A stretch of DNA of 64,000 bases, taken from contig JAPUFC010000021.1 in assembly GCA_027492275.1 (NCBI GenBank), positions 1 through 64,000 on the forward strand, written 5' to 3'. A program made the translations under genes and the position numbers. Positions 37,574 to 46,328 of the stretch are shown piece after piece. Every line of letters starts with the position of its first letter. The stretch's first letter is position 1. This DNA is from Mesorhizobium sp. GTDB taxonomy: Bacteria > Pseudomonadota > Alphaproteobacteria > Rhizobiales > Rhizobiaceae. Below the pieces are notes generated by a model. That model did not search any database. It worked only from the letters and a program-made list of their open reading frames with translations, and was not told where the DNA came from.

Positions 37574-40526
37574 TCTGCCTGTGTCCTTCCGGGTCGAAGA
37601 ATTTCGGTGACACGACCTCGGCGGTCACGTCGAGATCGCCGACGAGATCGACGACGCGGACCCTCTCGCCCATCCGCTCCGCGCCATGTCGCAGCAGGGC
37701 GAGCGCGATGTTGCAGCCGAGCGCCGGCGACCAGGTGGTGGAGGACACCCATCCCTCGCCATGGCCCGTAGCCGGGTCGTTCCGCCTGAAGAGCAGGGCA
37801 CCGGCGCGCGCGCCGATAGAGCCGTCGATCTTCAGGCCGACCAGCGTCGGGCGGGACGGATCGGCCAGTACCTCGCGAAGGCGCAGCACGGAGCCGACAA
37901 ACGGCTTCCTGCGCGAGGCGAGGCCTTCCATGCCGAGGTCGCCCATCGTCGTGCGCCCCTCCATCTCGGCCAGCGCGACATGCCCCTTTTCGATGCGCAG
38001 CGCGCCCATCGCCTCGGTCCCGTAGACGCCGAGGTCGAGTGGCCTGCCGGCCTCGACCAGCGCCTCCCAGACCGCCAGGCCGTGGGTGGACGGCACCAGG
38101 ATCTCGTAGGCCAGTTCGCCCGAATAGCTCGTGCGGTGCAGCCGGCAGGCGATGCCGCCGACCGTCACCTCGCGATGCGCGTTGGCGGGGAAGGCGGCGT
38201 TGGAGATGTCGGCCTCGATCAGGCTGGCCAGCAGGGCGCGCGAGTTCGGCCCGGCGACGGCGAAGGCGGCCCAGTAGTCCGTGACCGAGGTGACATGGAC
38301 GCGCAGGTCGCGCCACGCCGTCTGCAAAAGATGCTCGGCATTGGCGAGCACCGCGGCGGCATTGGCGGTGGTCGTGGAGACGAGATAGTCGCCCTCGCCC
38401 AGGCAGGCGACGATGCCGTCGTCGTGAACGAACCCGTCCTCGCGCAGCATCAGGCCGTAGCGCAGGCGGCCGGGCGAGAGATTTCCCATCTTGTTGGTAT
38501 ACAGCCGGTCGAGGAACTCCGCCGCGTCCGGTCCCTGCACGGCGATCTTGCCGAGCGTCGAGACGTCGACGATGCCGACATGCGCGCGCACATGGGCGGC
38601 TTCGCGGACATAGGCCTCGCGCAGGCTTTCGCCGGCCTGCGGGTAATATTGCGGCCGCAGCCACAGGCCGGCCTCTGTCATTACCGCGCCGTGGTCATGA
38701 TGCCAGCCGTGCACGGCGGTGCGGCGGATCGGGCGGAAGTGCAGGCCGAACTCGTGCCCGACCAGCGTGCCGATGCTGACCGGCGTATAGGGCGGCCGAA
38801 AGGTCGTGGTGCCGACGGCGGGGAGTTCCATGCCGCGCAGCGCGGCGAGCCGGGCAAGCGCGTTGAGGTTCGAGGTCTTGCCCTGGTCGGCGGCCATGCC
38901 CGATGTCGTGTAGCGCTTCAGATGCTCGACGGAGACAAAGCCTTCGCGATGCGCCTGGTCGATGTCGGCCAGCTTCACGTCGTGCTGGAAATCGACGAAG
39001 GCCTTGCCGGGCGTCCTGCCGCCGGCATGGGCGATGACGGAGACCGGCGAGAGATTTCGACCCCAGAAGAAGGTCGGCGATTCCGGCACGGCGGCGACAT
39101 GGGACCCGCCGCCGGCGCTTGCGCCCTGCTCGCGGCAGGCATTGAAGCTCTCCGCCCCGATAAGGCTGCCGGCGCAGGCGATGCCGTCGCGGTCGGCGGG
39201 CACGAAGGCGTCCAGCTCGGGTCTGTAGACGGGCTTGCCGAAACGCTGGCTCCACAGATGCAGGACCGGCGCCCAGCCGCCGGACATGGCGATCAGGTCG
39301 CAGGCGACGCGCATCGCCGCGCCGGACGGCCGGCCGTCGCCGTTGACGGCAACAATCTGCGCTCCGGTGACGCGCTGGCCACCCTGCGCCTTGAGGACGG
39401 CGTGGCCAGGACGCAGATCGATCCCGGCGGCGCGGGCGAGATCGGACAGTTCCTTCGGCACAGACGCCCGGACGTCGCACAGGACGATCCTGGCTCCGGC
39501 CCGGGCCAGCGTGACGGCCGCCGCATAGGCGCTGTCGTTGTTGGCCGCGACCACGACGCGCTCGCCGGGCAGCACCGCATAGCGGTTGACATAGGTCGCG
39601 GCGGCGGAAGCCAGCATGACGCCCGGCACGTCGTTGCCGGCGAAGACCAGCGGCCGCTCGATCGCACCGGTGGCCAGCACGGCCTGCCTGGCGCGCAGCA
39701 GCCAGTAGCGCTGGCGCGGCATCCCGTTCGACGGCGCTGCGAGATGGTCGGTCACCCGCTCGACCATGCCGAAGACATTGCTGTCGTAGGCGCCGAACAC
39801 CGTCGTGCGGCTCATCAGCCGGACGTTGGGCATCGCGGCCAGCCTGGCCAGCACCTCCTCGCGCCACTGGTCCTGCGCGCCGCCGACAGGCGTCGAGAGG
39901 ATCGAGCCGCCCAGTTGCGAATCCTGCTCGGCCAGCACCACCTCCCTGCCGGCCTCGGCGGCGGCCAGCGCTGCCGACAGGCCGGCGGGGCCGGAGCCCA
40001 CCACGAGCAGGTCGCAGAAGGCGTTGACCTTCTCGTAGGCGTCGGGATCGTCCAGCGTCGTCGCCCGGCCCATGCCGGCCGCCCTGCGGATGAAGGCCTC
40101 GCAGACCATCCAGAAGCGCGTGCCCCGGAACGGGCCGATGAAGGTCTTGTAGTAGAAGCCCGCGCCCAGGAAGCGCGAGGCCAGCCCGTTCACCGCGCCG
40201 ACATCGAACCGCAGGCCCGGCCAGGCGTTCTGCGACGTCGCCACCAGCCCGTCGAAGGCCTCGACGACCGTCGCCGGCGTGTTGGGCTCGCGCCGGTCGC
40301 CCTCGCGCAGGTGCACCAGCGCGTTCGCTTCCTCGACGCCGGCGGCCATGACGCCGCGCGGCCGATGATACTTGAAGCTGCGCCCGACGAGGCGGATGTC
40401 GGCCGCCAGCATGGCCGAGGCCAGCGTATCGCCCGGATGGGCGGCGATGTCCCGGCCGTCGAAGCGCAGCGTCAGGGTGCGGCCGCGGTCGATGCGGCCA
40501 CCTCGGTCGAGCCGGCGGGCGGTCAT
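37566..40526 (-). CDS. soxA: Sarcosine oxidase alpha-subunit-like protein
   Basis: A 986-residue subunit. It starts with a 2Fe-2S-ferredoxin-like domain (about 15-100, FKYHRPRGVMAAGVEEANAL), then a dinucleotide-binding domain (GSGPAG at 177-182) and a C-terminal GcvT-like folate domain (about 600-980) that captures formaldehyde as 5,10-methylene-THF. The start at 40526 overlaps the soxD stop (ATGA). The frame extends another 88 codons over soxD, which is a shadow. The real substrate may be an N-methyl or other secondary amine different from sarcosine, given the neighbours. Confidence 0.93.
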   Translation of the reverse strand: MTARRLDRGGRIDRGRTLTLRFDGRDIAAHPGDTLASAMLAADIRLVGRSFKYHRPRGVMAAGVEEANALVHLREGDRREPNTPATVVEAFDGLVATSQNAWPGLRFDVGAVNGLASRFLGAGFYYKTFIGPFRGTRFWMVCEAFIRRAAGMGRATTLDDPDAYEKVNAFCDLLVVGSGPAGLSAALAAAEAGREVVLAEQDSQLGGSILSTPVGGAQDQWREEVLARLAAMPNVRLMSRTTVFGAYDSNVFGMVERVTDHLAAPSNGMPRQRYWLLRARQAVLATGAIERPLVFAGNDVPGVMLASAAATYVNRYAVLPGERVVVAANNDSAYAAAVTLARAGARIVLCDVRASVPKELSDLARAAGIDLRPGHAVLKAQGGQRVTGAQIVAVNGDGRPSGAAMRVACDLIAMSGGWAPVLHLWSQRFGKPVYRPELDAFVPADRDGIACAGSLIGAESFNACREQGASAGGGSHVAAVPESPTFFWGRNLSPVSVIAHAGGRTPGKAFVDFQHDVKLADIDQAHREGFVSVEHLKRYTTSGMAADQGKTSNLNALARLAALRGMELPAVGTTTFRPPYTPVSIGTLVGHEFGLHFRPIRRTAVHGWHHDHGAVMTEAGLWLRPQYYPQAGESLREAYVREAAHVRAHVGIVDVSTLGKIAVQGPDAAEFLDRLYTNKMGNLSPGRLRYGLMLREDGFVHDDGIVACLGEGDYLVSTTTANAAAVLANAEHLLQTAWRDLRVHVTSVTDYWAAFAVAGPNSRALLASLIEADISNAAFPANAHREVTVGGIACRLHRTSYSGELAYEILVPSTHGLAVWEALVEAGRPLDLGVYGTEAMGALRIEKGHVALAEMEGRTTMGDLGMEGLASRRKPFVGSVLRLREVLADPSRPTLVGLKIDGSIGARAGALLFRRNDPATGHGEGWVSSTTWSPALGCNIALALLRHGAERMGERVRVVDLVGDLDVTAEVVSPKFFDPEGHRQNA

Positions 40527-40804
40527 GGTTCCATCTCCAGGGGCGCCATCTCCCGCGCGAGCCCGGTTTCGCCCATGGCGTGCGTCAGCGTATCGCGCTC
40601 GACCACCAGCCATTGCCGGCAGCCGCCGAGATGATGCCAGTATTCGCGGTGCGGGCCGCGCGGGTTGTCGCGCGTGAAGACATAATCCAGCCAATGCGCG
40701 GGTTCGGGATCGTCCATGGCCGGGCGGCGCACGGTCGCGTCGCCGCCATAGGTGAATTCCGTCTCGTCGCGCAAACCGCAGACCGGGCAATGGATTCGCA
40801 GCAT
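40523..40804 (-). CDS. soxD: Sarcosine oxidase delta-subunit-like zinc protein
   Basis: A 93-residue subunit with the zinc ligands of SoxD: C6 and C9 (HCPVCG), H58 and C62 (WHHLGGCRQW). The start at 40804 (MLRIHCPVCG) is the family start; 16 upstream codons are open but not family-like. Placed between soxB and soxA, with a four-base overlap to soxA, in the standard soxBDAG order. Confidence 0.95.
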   Translation of the reverse strand: MLRIHCPVCGLRDETEFTYGGDATVRRPAMDDPEPAHWLDYVFTRDNPRGPHREYWHHLGGCRQWLVVERDTLTHAMGETGLAREMAPLEMEP

Positions 40805-40814
40805 GATGATCTTC

Positions 40815-42071
40815 TCAGTGGGCGTTCGGGCGCGGGCCGACGCCCTTTTCATCGATCTGGTAACCGCGCGCGAAGCGGTCGAGGCGGAATTCGGCGTTGT
40901 CGGGATGCGGCTCGCCCTTGGCGATGGTCCAGGCGAAGCAGAAGCCGGAGGCGGGCGTGGCCTTGAAGCCGCCGTAGCACCAGCCGCCGTTCAGCCACAG
41001 CCCGTCGACCGGCATGCGGTCGATGATCGGCGAACCGTCCATCGACATGTCCATGACGCCCGCCCAGTGGCGCAGCAGCCTGAGCCGCGACAGCGACGGC
41101 ATCAGCGCCTTGGCGCTGGCCAGCGTGTGCTCGACGATCGGCAGGCCGCCGCGCTGGGCGTAGGAGTTGAAGCCGTCGAGGTCGCCGCCCAGCACCAGCC
41201 CGCCCTTGTCGGACTGGCTGATGTAGAAATGCGCCGCGCCGAAGGAGATGACGCTGTCGACCAGCGGCTTCAGCGGCTCGGTCACGAAGGCCTGCAGCAC
41301 ATGCGTCTCGATCGGCAGGCGGATGCCCGCCATGCCGGCGAGATGGCCGGTGTGGCCGGCCACCGCCAGCGCCACCTTGCCGGCGCGGATCGGGCCGCGC
41401 GTCGTCTCGACGCCGACGATGCGGCCGTCGTCCCAGAGGTAGCCCGTCACCTCGCATTGCTGGACCAGGTCGACGCCCTGCCGGTCGGCGCCGCGCGCAT
41501 AGCCCCAGGCGACGGCGTCGTGGCGCGCCGTGCCGGCCCGCGACTGGTAGATCGCGCCGTGGATCGGGAAGCGGGCGTTCGGCGAATAGTCGAGATAGGG
41601 CAGGCGCCGCCGCACCTCCTCGCGGTCGAACAGCTCGGCGTCGATGCCGTGGGCGCGCATGATGTTGCCGCGCCTGCGGGCGGCATCCATCTGGCCGGGC
41701 GAGTGGCACAGATTGTACTGCCCGCGCTGCGAGATCATGACGTTGTAGTTCAGGTCCTGGCTGAGGTTCTCCCAGAGCCGCATGGAGCGCTCGTAGAACA
41801 TCGTGTTGCCGGGCATCATGTAGTTCGAGCGCACGATGGTGGTGTTGCGGCCGGTGTTGCCGCCGCCGAGCCAGCCCTTCTCCAGCACCGCGACGTTGCG
41901 GACGCCGTGCTCCTTGGCGAGGTAGTAGGCGGTGGCGAGGCCGTGTCCGCCGCCGCCCACGATGACGACGTCGTAGGCCGGCTTCGGCGCCGGGTCGCGC
42001 CAGACGCGCTCCCAGCGGGTGTTGCCGGACAGGCCGTTGCGCAGGATGGAGAGCGCGGAATAGCGCGTCAT
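40815..42071 (-). CDS. soxB: Sarcosine oxidase beta-subunit-like flavoprotein
   Basis: A 418-residue amine-oxidising subunit. The FAD motif VVIVGGGGHGLATAYYLA is at residues 35-52, followed by GGGNTGRNTTIVRSNYM. The C-terminal region has DGLWLNGGWCYGGFKATP. A His in the GTARHDAV segment (H184) is a candidate for covalent FMN attachment, as known for SoxB. GGGAGCGG precedes the ATG. First gene of the soxBDAG-aldolase operon. No copy of the LacI palindrome was found in its upstream gap. Confidence 0.94.
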   Translation of the reverse strand: MTRYSALSILRNGLSGNTRWERVWRDPAPKPAYDVVIVGGGGHGLATAYYLAKEHGVRNVAVLEKGWLGGGNTGRNTTIVRSNYMMPGNTMFYERSMRLWENLSQDLNYNVMISQRGQYNLCHSPGQMDAARRRGNIMRAHGIDAELFDREEVRRRLPYLDYSPNARFPIHGAIYQSRAGTARHDAVAWGYARGADRQGVDLVQQCEVTGYLWDDGRIVGVETTRGPIRAGKVALAVAGHTGHLAGMAGIRLPIETHVLQAFVTEPLKPLVDSVISFGAAHFYISQSDKGGLVLGGDLDGFNSYAQRGGLPIVEHTLASAKALMPSLSRLRLLRHWAGVMDMSMDGSPIIDRMPVDGLWLNGGWCYGGFKATPASGFCFAWTIAKGEPHPDNAEFRLDRFARGYQIDEKGVGPRPNAH

Positions 42072-42327
42072 GCGACCGCTCCCGCATGTTGCGGGCGGGC
42101 GGCGTAGAGCCGGGAGGCTTTGCTGTGCGAGACGCTCATGGATTCCGCTCGGGGCGAGGATTCATGGCTCCAGATCACATGACCGGCCGGGTGACTTAAA
42201 CCGCTGAATCACCTCATTAATGAAACTGATATGTCGCTTCATCCGGGATAATGGGCGGCTCCGCCCTTCAAAACGGGCCGGCGTGTCTGCTAGGAGAGCC
42301 GGGAACGCGCCATCGGAGACTGCGGAC

Positions 42328-43314
42328 GTGACTGACGACATTCTGCCCCTGGTCGGCGTGATCGGGACCGGCGGCACCATCGCCTCGGTGGGCGCGGGCC
42401 CGTTCGACCTGCGCGACTATCCCGACACCGGCCTGAAGCTCGACGCCGGATCGCTTGTCGAGAGAACCGGTCTGGACGGCGTCGTCGTGCGGATCGTCGC
42501 GAAGGATTTCCGCAGCATCGACAGCACGGCGATCACGCCGGACGACTGGCATGGCCTGGCCCAGCTTTGCGAAACGATGGCATCCGAGAACCCGGACATG
42601 GCGGGTATCGTCGTCGCGCATGGCACGGCCAGCCTGGAAGAGACCGCCTATGCGTTGTCCCTCGTGCACGCCCTGCCGATCCCGGTCGTCGTCACGGGGG
42701 CGATGCGGCCTACTAATGGCATTTCCAGCGACGGCCCGGCCAATCTCGCGGCCGCGCTTCGGGTCGCGGCTGCCGGCCGCAACGGCGTTCATGTGGTGAT
42801 GGACGGTGACATCCATTCGCCGGCGGAGGTCCTCAAGGCCGACACGATGCGGCTCGATGCATTCGTGTCGCGACGGGGCAGGCTTCTTGGAGAAATCGAC
42901 GGAGCGACCGTGCGCTGGCACCGGCCGACGCCGGCCTTCGGCGGTTTCGCATGGGACCTCCTCGGCCGTCTCCCGCGCGTCGATATCGCGTTTTCCCATG
43001 TGGGCGCCGATGGCTGCGCGATCCGCGCATTCGTGCAGGCGGGCGCGCAGGGGATCGTCTCGGCCGGCTTCGGGCCGGGCATGGCGACCCCCGCCGAAAC
43101 CGAGGCGATGGCGGAAGCGGTCCAATCCGGCGTTGCCGTTGTGCAGGCTTTCCGCGGCGGCGGCGGCCGGGTCGTCGCCACCACGGAGCAGAAGGCGTTC
43201 GGCATCGTGGCCTCCGGCGATCTCGCGCCGCAGAAGGCGCGCATCCTGCTGGCGCTGTGCCTCGCCCGCGGCGACGACGCGGACCGCATCCGGGACGCCT
43301 TCTACTCCGCCTGA
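42328..43314 (+). CDS. Asparaginase-family amidohydrolase with altered substrate motif
   Basis: A 328-residue cytoplasmic L-asparaginase/Glu-tRNA(Gln) amidotransferase subunit D-fold protein. The first active-site Thr motif GVIGTGGTIAS is intact, as are GAMRPTNGISSDGPANL and the Lys in EVLKADT. The second motif reads HGTASLEETA where asparaginases have HGTDTMEETA, so the Asp that holds the substrate amino group (D90 in E. coli AnsB) is Ala. The GTG start at 42328 has GGAGAC upstream; an in-frame ATG at 42220 is less likely. It ends 13 bases inside the convergent LysR gene. It may hydrolyse an amide lacking a free alpha-amino group. Confidence 0.85.
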   Translation: MTDDILPLVGVIGTGGTIASVGAGPFDLRDYPDTGLKLDAGSLVERTGLDGVVVRIVAKDFRSIDSTAITPDDWHGLAQLCETMASENPDMAGIVVAHGTASLEETAYALSLVHALPIPVVVTGAMRPTNGISSDGPANLAAALRVAAAGRNGVHVVMDGDIHSPAEVLKADTMRLDAFVSRRGRLLGEIDGATVRWHRPTPAFGGFAWDLLGRLPRVDIAFSHVGADGCAIRAFVQAGAQGIVSAGFGPGMATPAETEAMAEAVQSGVAVVQAFRGGGGRVVATTEQKAFGIVASGDLAPQKARILLALCLARGDDADRIRDAFYSA

Positions 43315-44306
43315 GGCATCTCCGGCTGGTCCGGTTCGACCACCATTGCCTGCAGGCGCTCGGCCAGCCATGGAATCTGCGCGGCGATCTGCGGCAGCGT
43401 GTGACGGCGCATCTGGTTGCGCGCCGCCTGCGCTATGCGGGGCGCCAGCCCGGAAATCTCGCCGCGCCGCGTAATCAGGAAAAGTTCGCGCGAGAAGCCC
43501 GGCCTCGGCAGGGGCAGCACCTCCAGGCCCGATCGATGCAACCCGCCCTGCAGCAGGCAGAGCGGCGTCGTGATGGCGATGCCCATGCCGCTCGCCACCA
43601 TCGCCAGCAGCGAATCGGACGTGTCGAACGACAGGGCCTGCGGGTGATCGAGGCTGAGCCGCCGCAGATGCCGCTCGATCTGCATGCCGGTGTGCGAGCG
43701 CGCGCTGTAGCGCACGAGCCTGTGCTGGCTTAACAGTTCCGGCAGCGATTTGTTGGCGACCTTCGCCGCCAGTTTCAGCGGCACGACGAGGACGAACGGC
43801 TCGCGGAACAGTGGAAACCGCTCGAGATCGTCCATGCCGTCCATCATGTCGGAGGTGACGACCGCGTCGATCGCGTGGCGGGCCAGCGCCTCCGAATGCG
43901 CCGGGGCGAGGCCGGAAAAGGCCGAGAGCCGCAGCGTCATCGCGCCTTCCATGAGCTCGCGCACCAGATGCGGCCCGACCGTCGAGGCGAAGGTGTCGAT
44001 CATGCCGAGCCGCAGGTCGAGCCGCTCCGGCTTGGCGGCGGCGGCGCGGATCTCCTCGATGGTCCGCTCCACGTGATGGGAGAGCTCGCGCATGCGCGCC
44101 ACCAGCACGCGGCCGGCGTCGGTGGGCACCAGCGGCCGCTTCTCGCGGTAGATCAGCGTCGCGCCGATCTGCTGCTCGGCGCGCTTGGTCGCCTGCGACA
44201 CCGCCGACTGCGTCAGCTTCAGCCTGTCGCCGGCGGCGCTCATCGAGCCTTCCTCGATAACCGTGGCGGCGATCTCGAGGGTGCGCAGGTCGGGAAGGCC
44301 GGTCAT
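43302..44306 (-). CDS. LysR-family regulator
   Basis: A 334-residue LysR protein with the N-terminal winged helix (residues 1-65, GDRLKLTQSAVSQATKRAEQ) and a periplasmic-binding-like effector domain. The start at 44306 has GGAGAG in place; an ATG at 44339 adds 11 residues. It is divergent from the second NTF2-like gene and hydrolase and convergent with the asparaginase homologue, so it probably regulates these genes within the larger cluster. The 150-base divergent gap is relatively AT-rich and likely holds its binding site. Confidence 0.9.
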   Translation of the reverse strand: MTGLPDLRTLEIAATVIEEGSMSAAGDRLKLTQSAVSQATKRAEQQIGATLIYREKRPLVPTDAGRVLVARMRELSHHVERTIEEIRAAAAKPERLDLRLGMIDTFASTVGPHLVRELMEGAMTLRLSAFSGLAPAHSEALARHAIDAVVTSDMMDGMDDLERFPLFREPFVLVVPLKLAAKVANKSLPELLSQHRLVRYSARSHTGMQIERHLRRLSLDHPQALSFDTSDSLLAMVASGMGIAITTPLCLLQGGLHRSGLEVLPLPRPGFSRELFLITRRGEISGLAPRIAQAARNQMRRHTLPQIAAQIPWLAERLQAMVVEPDQPEMPQAE

Positions 44307-44456
44307 GCTGCAGCTCTCCGCCAGGTTCGACCCAGACATTATTAATCCGGCTTATAGAGACTCACTCATATCGCTGATGCAAGGTTTTTCGGCTGGCGCG
44401 GCCGTCCGTCCGCGCTAGGGTCGCCGTTCACGATGCCCTTTTCACAGGTTCCGACC

Positions 44457-45497
44457 ATGACCGACCAGCTTTCCGGGATCGATCCGCAGACCTACGCGCC
44501 CTATCGCGATCCCCGCGACTACATCCTGTCATGGACGGACGAGATCTGGATCGACCTCGGCCTCGGACGGCTGGGCGAGCACTATTCGACCGACATCAAG
44601 GTCCACACCGCCTATGGCGAGACCTACGATTTCGACCACGTGCTGATGAACAGCGTCCAGAAGATGAGCGCCTTCCCGAACGGCGGCGGCGGCAGCGGCG
44701 AGGACGTCGTGTGGGAACAGCGCGGCGAGCGCGGCTTCATTTCCTCGCACCGCGTCTTCAAGACGGGAACGCATACCGGTTTCTGGACCTACGGTCCGCC
44801 GACGGGCAAGGACTGGGTGTCGCGCACGGTCGCGCATTGCCTGGTGCAGGACGGCAAGGTGGTCGAGGAATGGCTGGTGCGCGACGAGTATGCCGTCCTC
44901 CAGTCGCTCGGTCTCGACCCGGAAACCATCGCCTGGGATCTGGCGACGGCCTCGCCGGTGACGGGCGAGACCGTCGATGTCGGCCGCTCGGCGGCCTTTG
45001 CCGGCAGCTATCCCGATCCGACCGTCGAAGGGATTTCCGGCAGGCGTCCCGACCGCTACCGGGCGGAATGCGAGATGATCGGCGCGATGTTCGAGGACGT
45101 CTGGAACCGCCGCCTGTTCAACCGCGTGCCCGTCTATTGCGACCCGAAGGTTGTGTGTCACTCGGTGCGCATGCGCCGGGCGCAGACCGTGCCGGGCTAT
45201 CAGCAGCAGGTCATCGACCTGCTCGCCGCCTTCCCGGACGGACGCGTCGAACTGCGCGACCTGGTGGTGAACGAATCGCCCGACCTCGGCCTGCGCATCG
45301 CCGCCATCTGGACCATGCATGCGACCTATTCGGGCGTGCCGCTCTACGGCAAGCCGACGCGCATGCCGGTCAAGATCATGGGTGCTTCTCACTTTGAGCT
45401 GCGCAACGGCAAGATCCTGCGGGAATGGCGCATCTACGACGAGATCGCGGTGATGACGCAGATCGCCCGCGCCCGCCAGCAACAGGCAGGCGGATGA
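44457..45497 (+). CDS. Double NTF2/SnoaL-like protein, copy 2
   Basis: A 346-residue paralogue of the gene at 35060. Shared segments in the same order include TYAPYRDPRDYI, the identical FISSHRVF, WTYGPPTGKDWV and HCLVQDG, and the terminal HFELRNGKILREWRIYDEIA. The two differ clearly elsewhere, so this is an old duplication with probably distinct substrates. It overlaps the following hydrolase by four bases and is divergent from the LysR gene. The start was chosen to match copy 1; an ATG at 44433 is also open. Function unknown. Confidence 0.75.
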   Translation: MTDQLSGIDPQTYAPYRDPRDYILSWTDEIWIDLGLGRLGEHYSTDIKVHTAYGETYDFDHVLMNSVQKMSAFPNGGGGSGEDVVWEQRGERGFISSHRVFKTGTHTGFWTYGPPTGKDWVSRTVAHCLVQDGKVVEEWLVRDEYAVLQSLGLDPETIAWDLATASPVTGETVDVGRSAAFAGSYPDPTVEGISGRRPDRYRAECEMIGAMFEDVWNRRLFNRVPVYCDPKVVCHSVRMRRAQTVPGYQQQVIDLLAAFPDGRVELRDLVVNESPDLGLRIAAIWTMHATYSGVPLYGKPTRMPVKIMGASHFELRNGKILREWRIYDEIAVMTQIARARQQQAGG

Positions 45498-46210
45498 CCG
45501 CCGCGCCCGTCGTCGCCATCGGCGGAACGCTGTGCGATGACCGGCTCTGGCGGGACTGCTTCGAGCAACCATCCCCGCTCCTCGTCGTCGCCGGCAAGCT
45601 GCCGTCCGGCGCGGTCGCGCGAAGCGACCGCATGGATTCCTACGCGGGCGAACTGCTGGCTGCCTTGCCGCCGCGCTTTTCGCTTATCGGCTTCTCGCTC
45701 GGAGGATTGATCGCGCTGGAGCTCGCCGCGCAGGCGCCCGAACGGATCGCGGCGCTCGCGCTGATTTGCGCCGGAGCCGGCCCCGAAACGCCGGAAGGCG
45801 CGGTCTCGCGGCGTCAGGGCGAGGCGCGCGCCGCCGCGCTGGGCATGACCCGCCATGTGCGGCAGGACCTTTTGCTACGCTACCATCTGGGTTCGGGCGT
45901 TGACGAGGCCGCCGTGGAGCAGATGGCCGAGAGGGTCGGCCTGCCGCTTTACCGTCGACAGAACGATCTCGCCATCAGCCGCGCCGACAGCCGTCCGCGC
46001 CTGTCCGGCATGCGCTTTCCGGTGCGGCTGGTGGCCGGCGGCGACGATGCGCTGTGTCCTCCCGCGCGGCATGAGGAGATGGCCCGCTTGATCCCCGAGG
46101 CGACCGTGACGGTGGCGGAGGGGTGCGGACACATGGTGCCGCTGGAGCAGCCTGAAAGTGTCAGGACTCTGCTCGACTTCCTCACGATGCGTCCGGACCG
46201 TCGGCATTAA
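45494..46210 (+). CDS. Alpha/beta-hydrolase
   Basis: A 238-residue hydrolase with the nucleophile elbow GFSLGG (S68), an acid-loop Asp in AGGDDALCPPAR and the catalytic His in EGCGHMVPLEQPE. The start overlaps the NTF2-like copy 2 stop, so they are co-translated. The fold covers esterases, lactonases and C-C hydrolases; in this cluster an ester or lactone cleavage is plausible. It is followed by the two operators of the transporter operon. Confidence 0.88.
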   Translation: MTAAPVVAIGGTLCDDRLWRDCFEQPSPLLVVAGKLPSGAVARSDRMDSYAGELLAALPPRFSLIGFSLGGLIALELAAQAPERIAALALICAGAGPETPEGAVSRRQGEARAAALGMTRHVRQDLLLRYHLGSGVDEAAVEQMAERVGLPLYRRQNDLAISRADSRPRLSGMRFPVRLVAGGDDALCPPARHEEMARLIPEATVTVAEGCGHMVPLEQPESVRTLLDFLTMRPDRRH

Positions 46211-46226
46211 TCTCGCGAATAGGGGT

Positions 46227-46238
46227 GCATTCGAATGC
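46227..46238. promoter_or_regulatory. LacI-type operator, copy 2 (GCATTCGAATGC)
   Basis: Perfect 12-base palindrome identical to 36159-36170 and 46285-46296, lying 58 bases (centre to centre) before copy 3. The pair could let one repressor tetramer or two dimers act together. Confidence 0.7.
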
Positions 46239-46258
46239 TTAATACTCCTGCGGTTTCC

Positions 46259-46296
46259 TTGACTCATACGGGCGACGAATGGATGCATTCGAATGC
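46259..46296 (+). promoter_or_regulatory. Promoter of the sugar ABC operon overlapped by operator copy 3
   Basis: TTGACT at 46259-46264 is a good -35. A -10 spaced 17-18 bases later falls at about 46282-46288 and is poor, and it overlaps the perfect palindrome GCATTCGAATGC at 46285-46296. A repressor bound there would block polymerase. Confidence 0.6.
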
Positions 46297-46328
46297 CTAA
46301 GCTAAATTCATCCGGCCAGCCACGGGGA

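Noticed and set aside
37686-40634. A plus-strand open frame of 982 codons opposite soxA
   Set aside because: It mirrors soxA in a GC-rich antisense frame, and the translation is low-complexity Arg/Gly/Ala/His with no domain.
42253-42266. Palindrome GGGCGG-CT-CCGCCC before the asparaginase gene
   Set aside because: Pure G/C palindromes are common at this base composition, and no second copy or regulator link was found.
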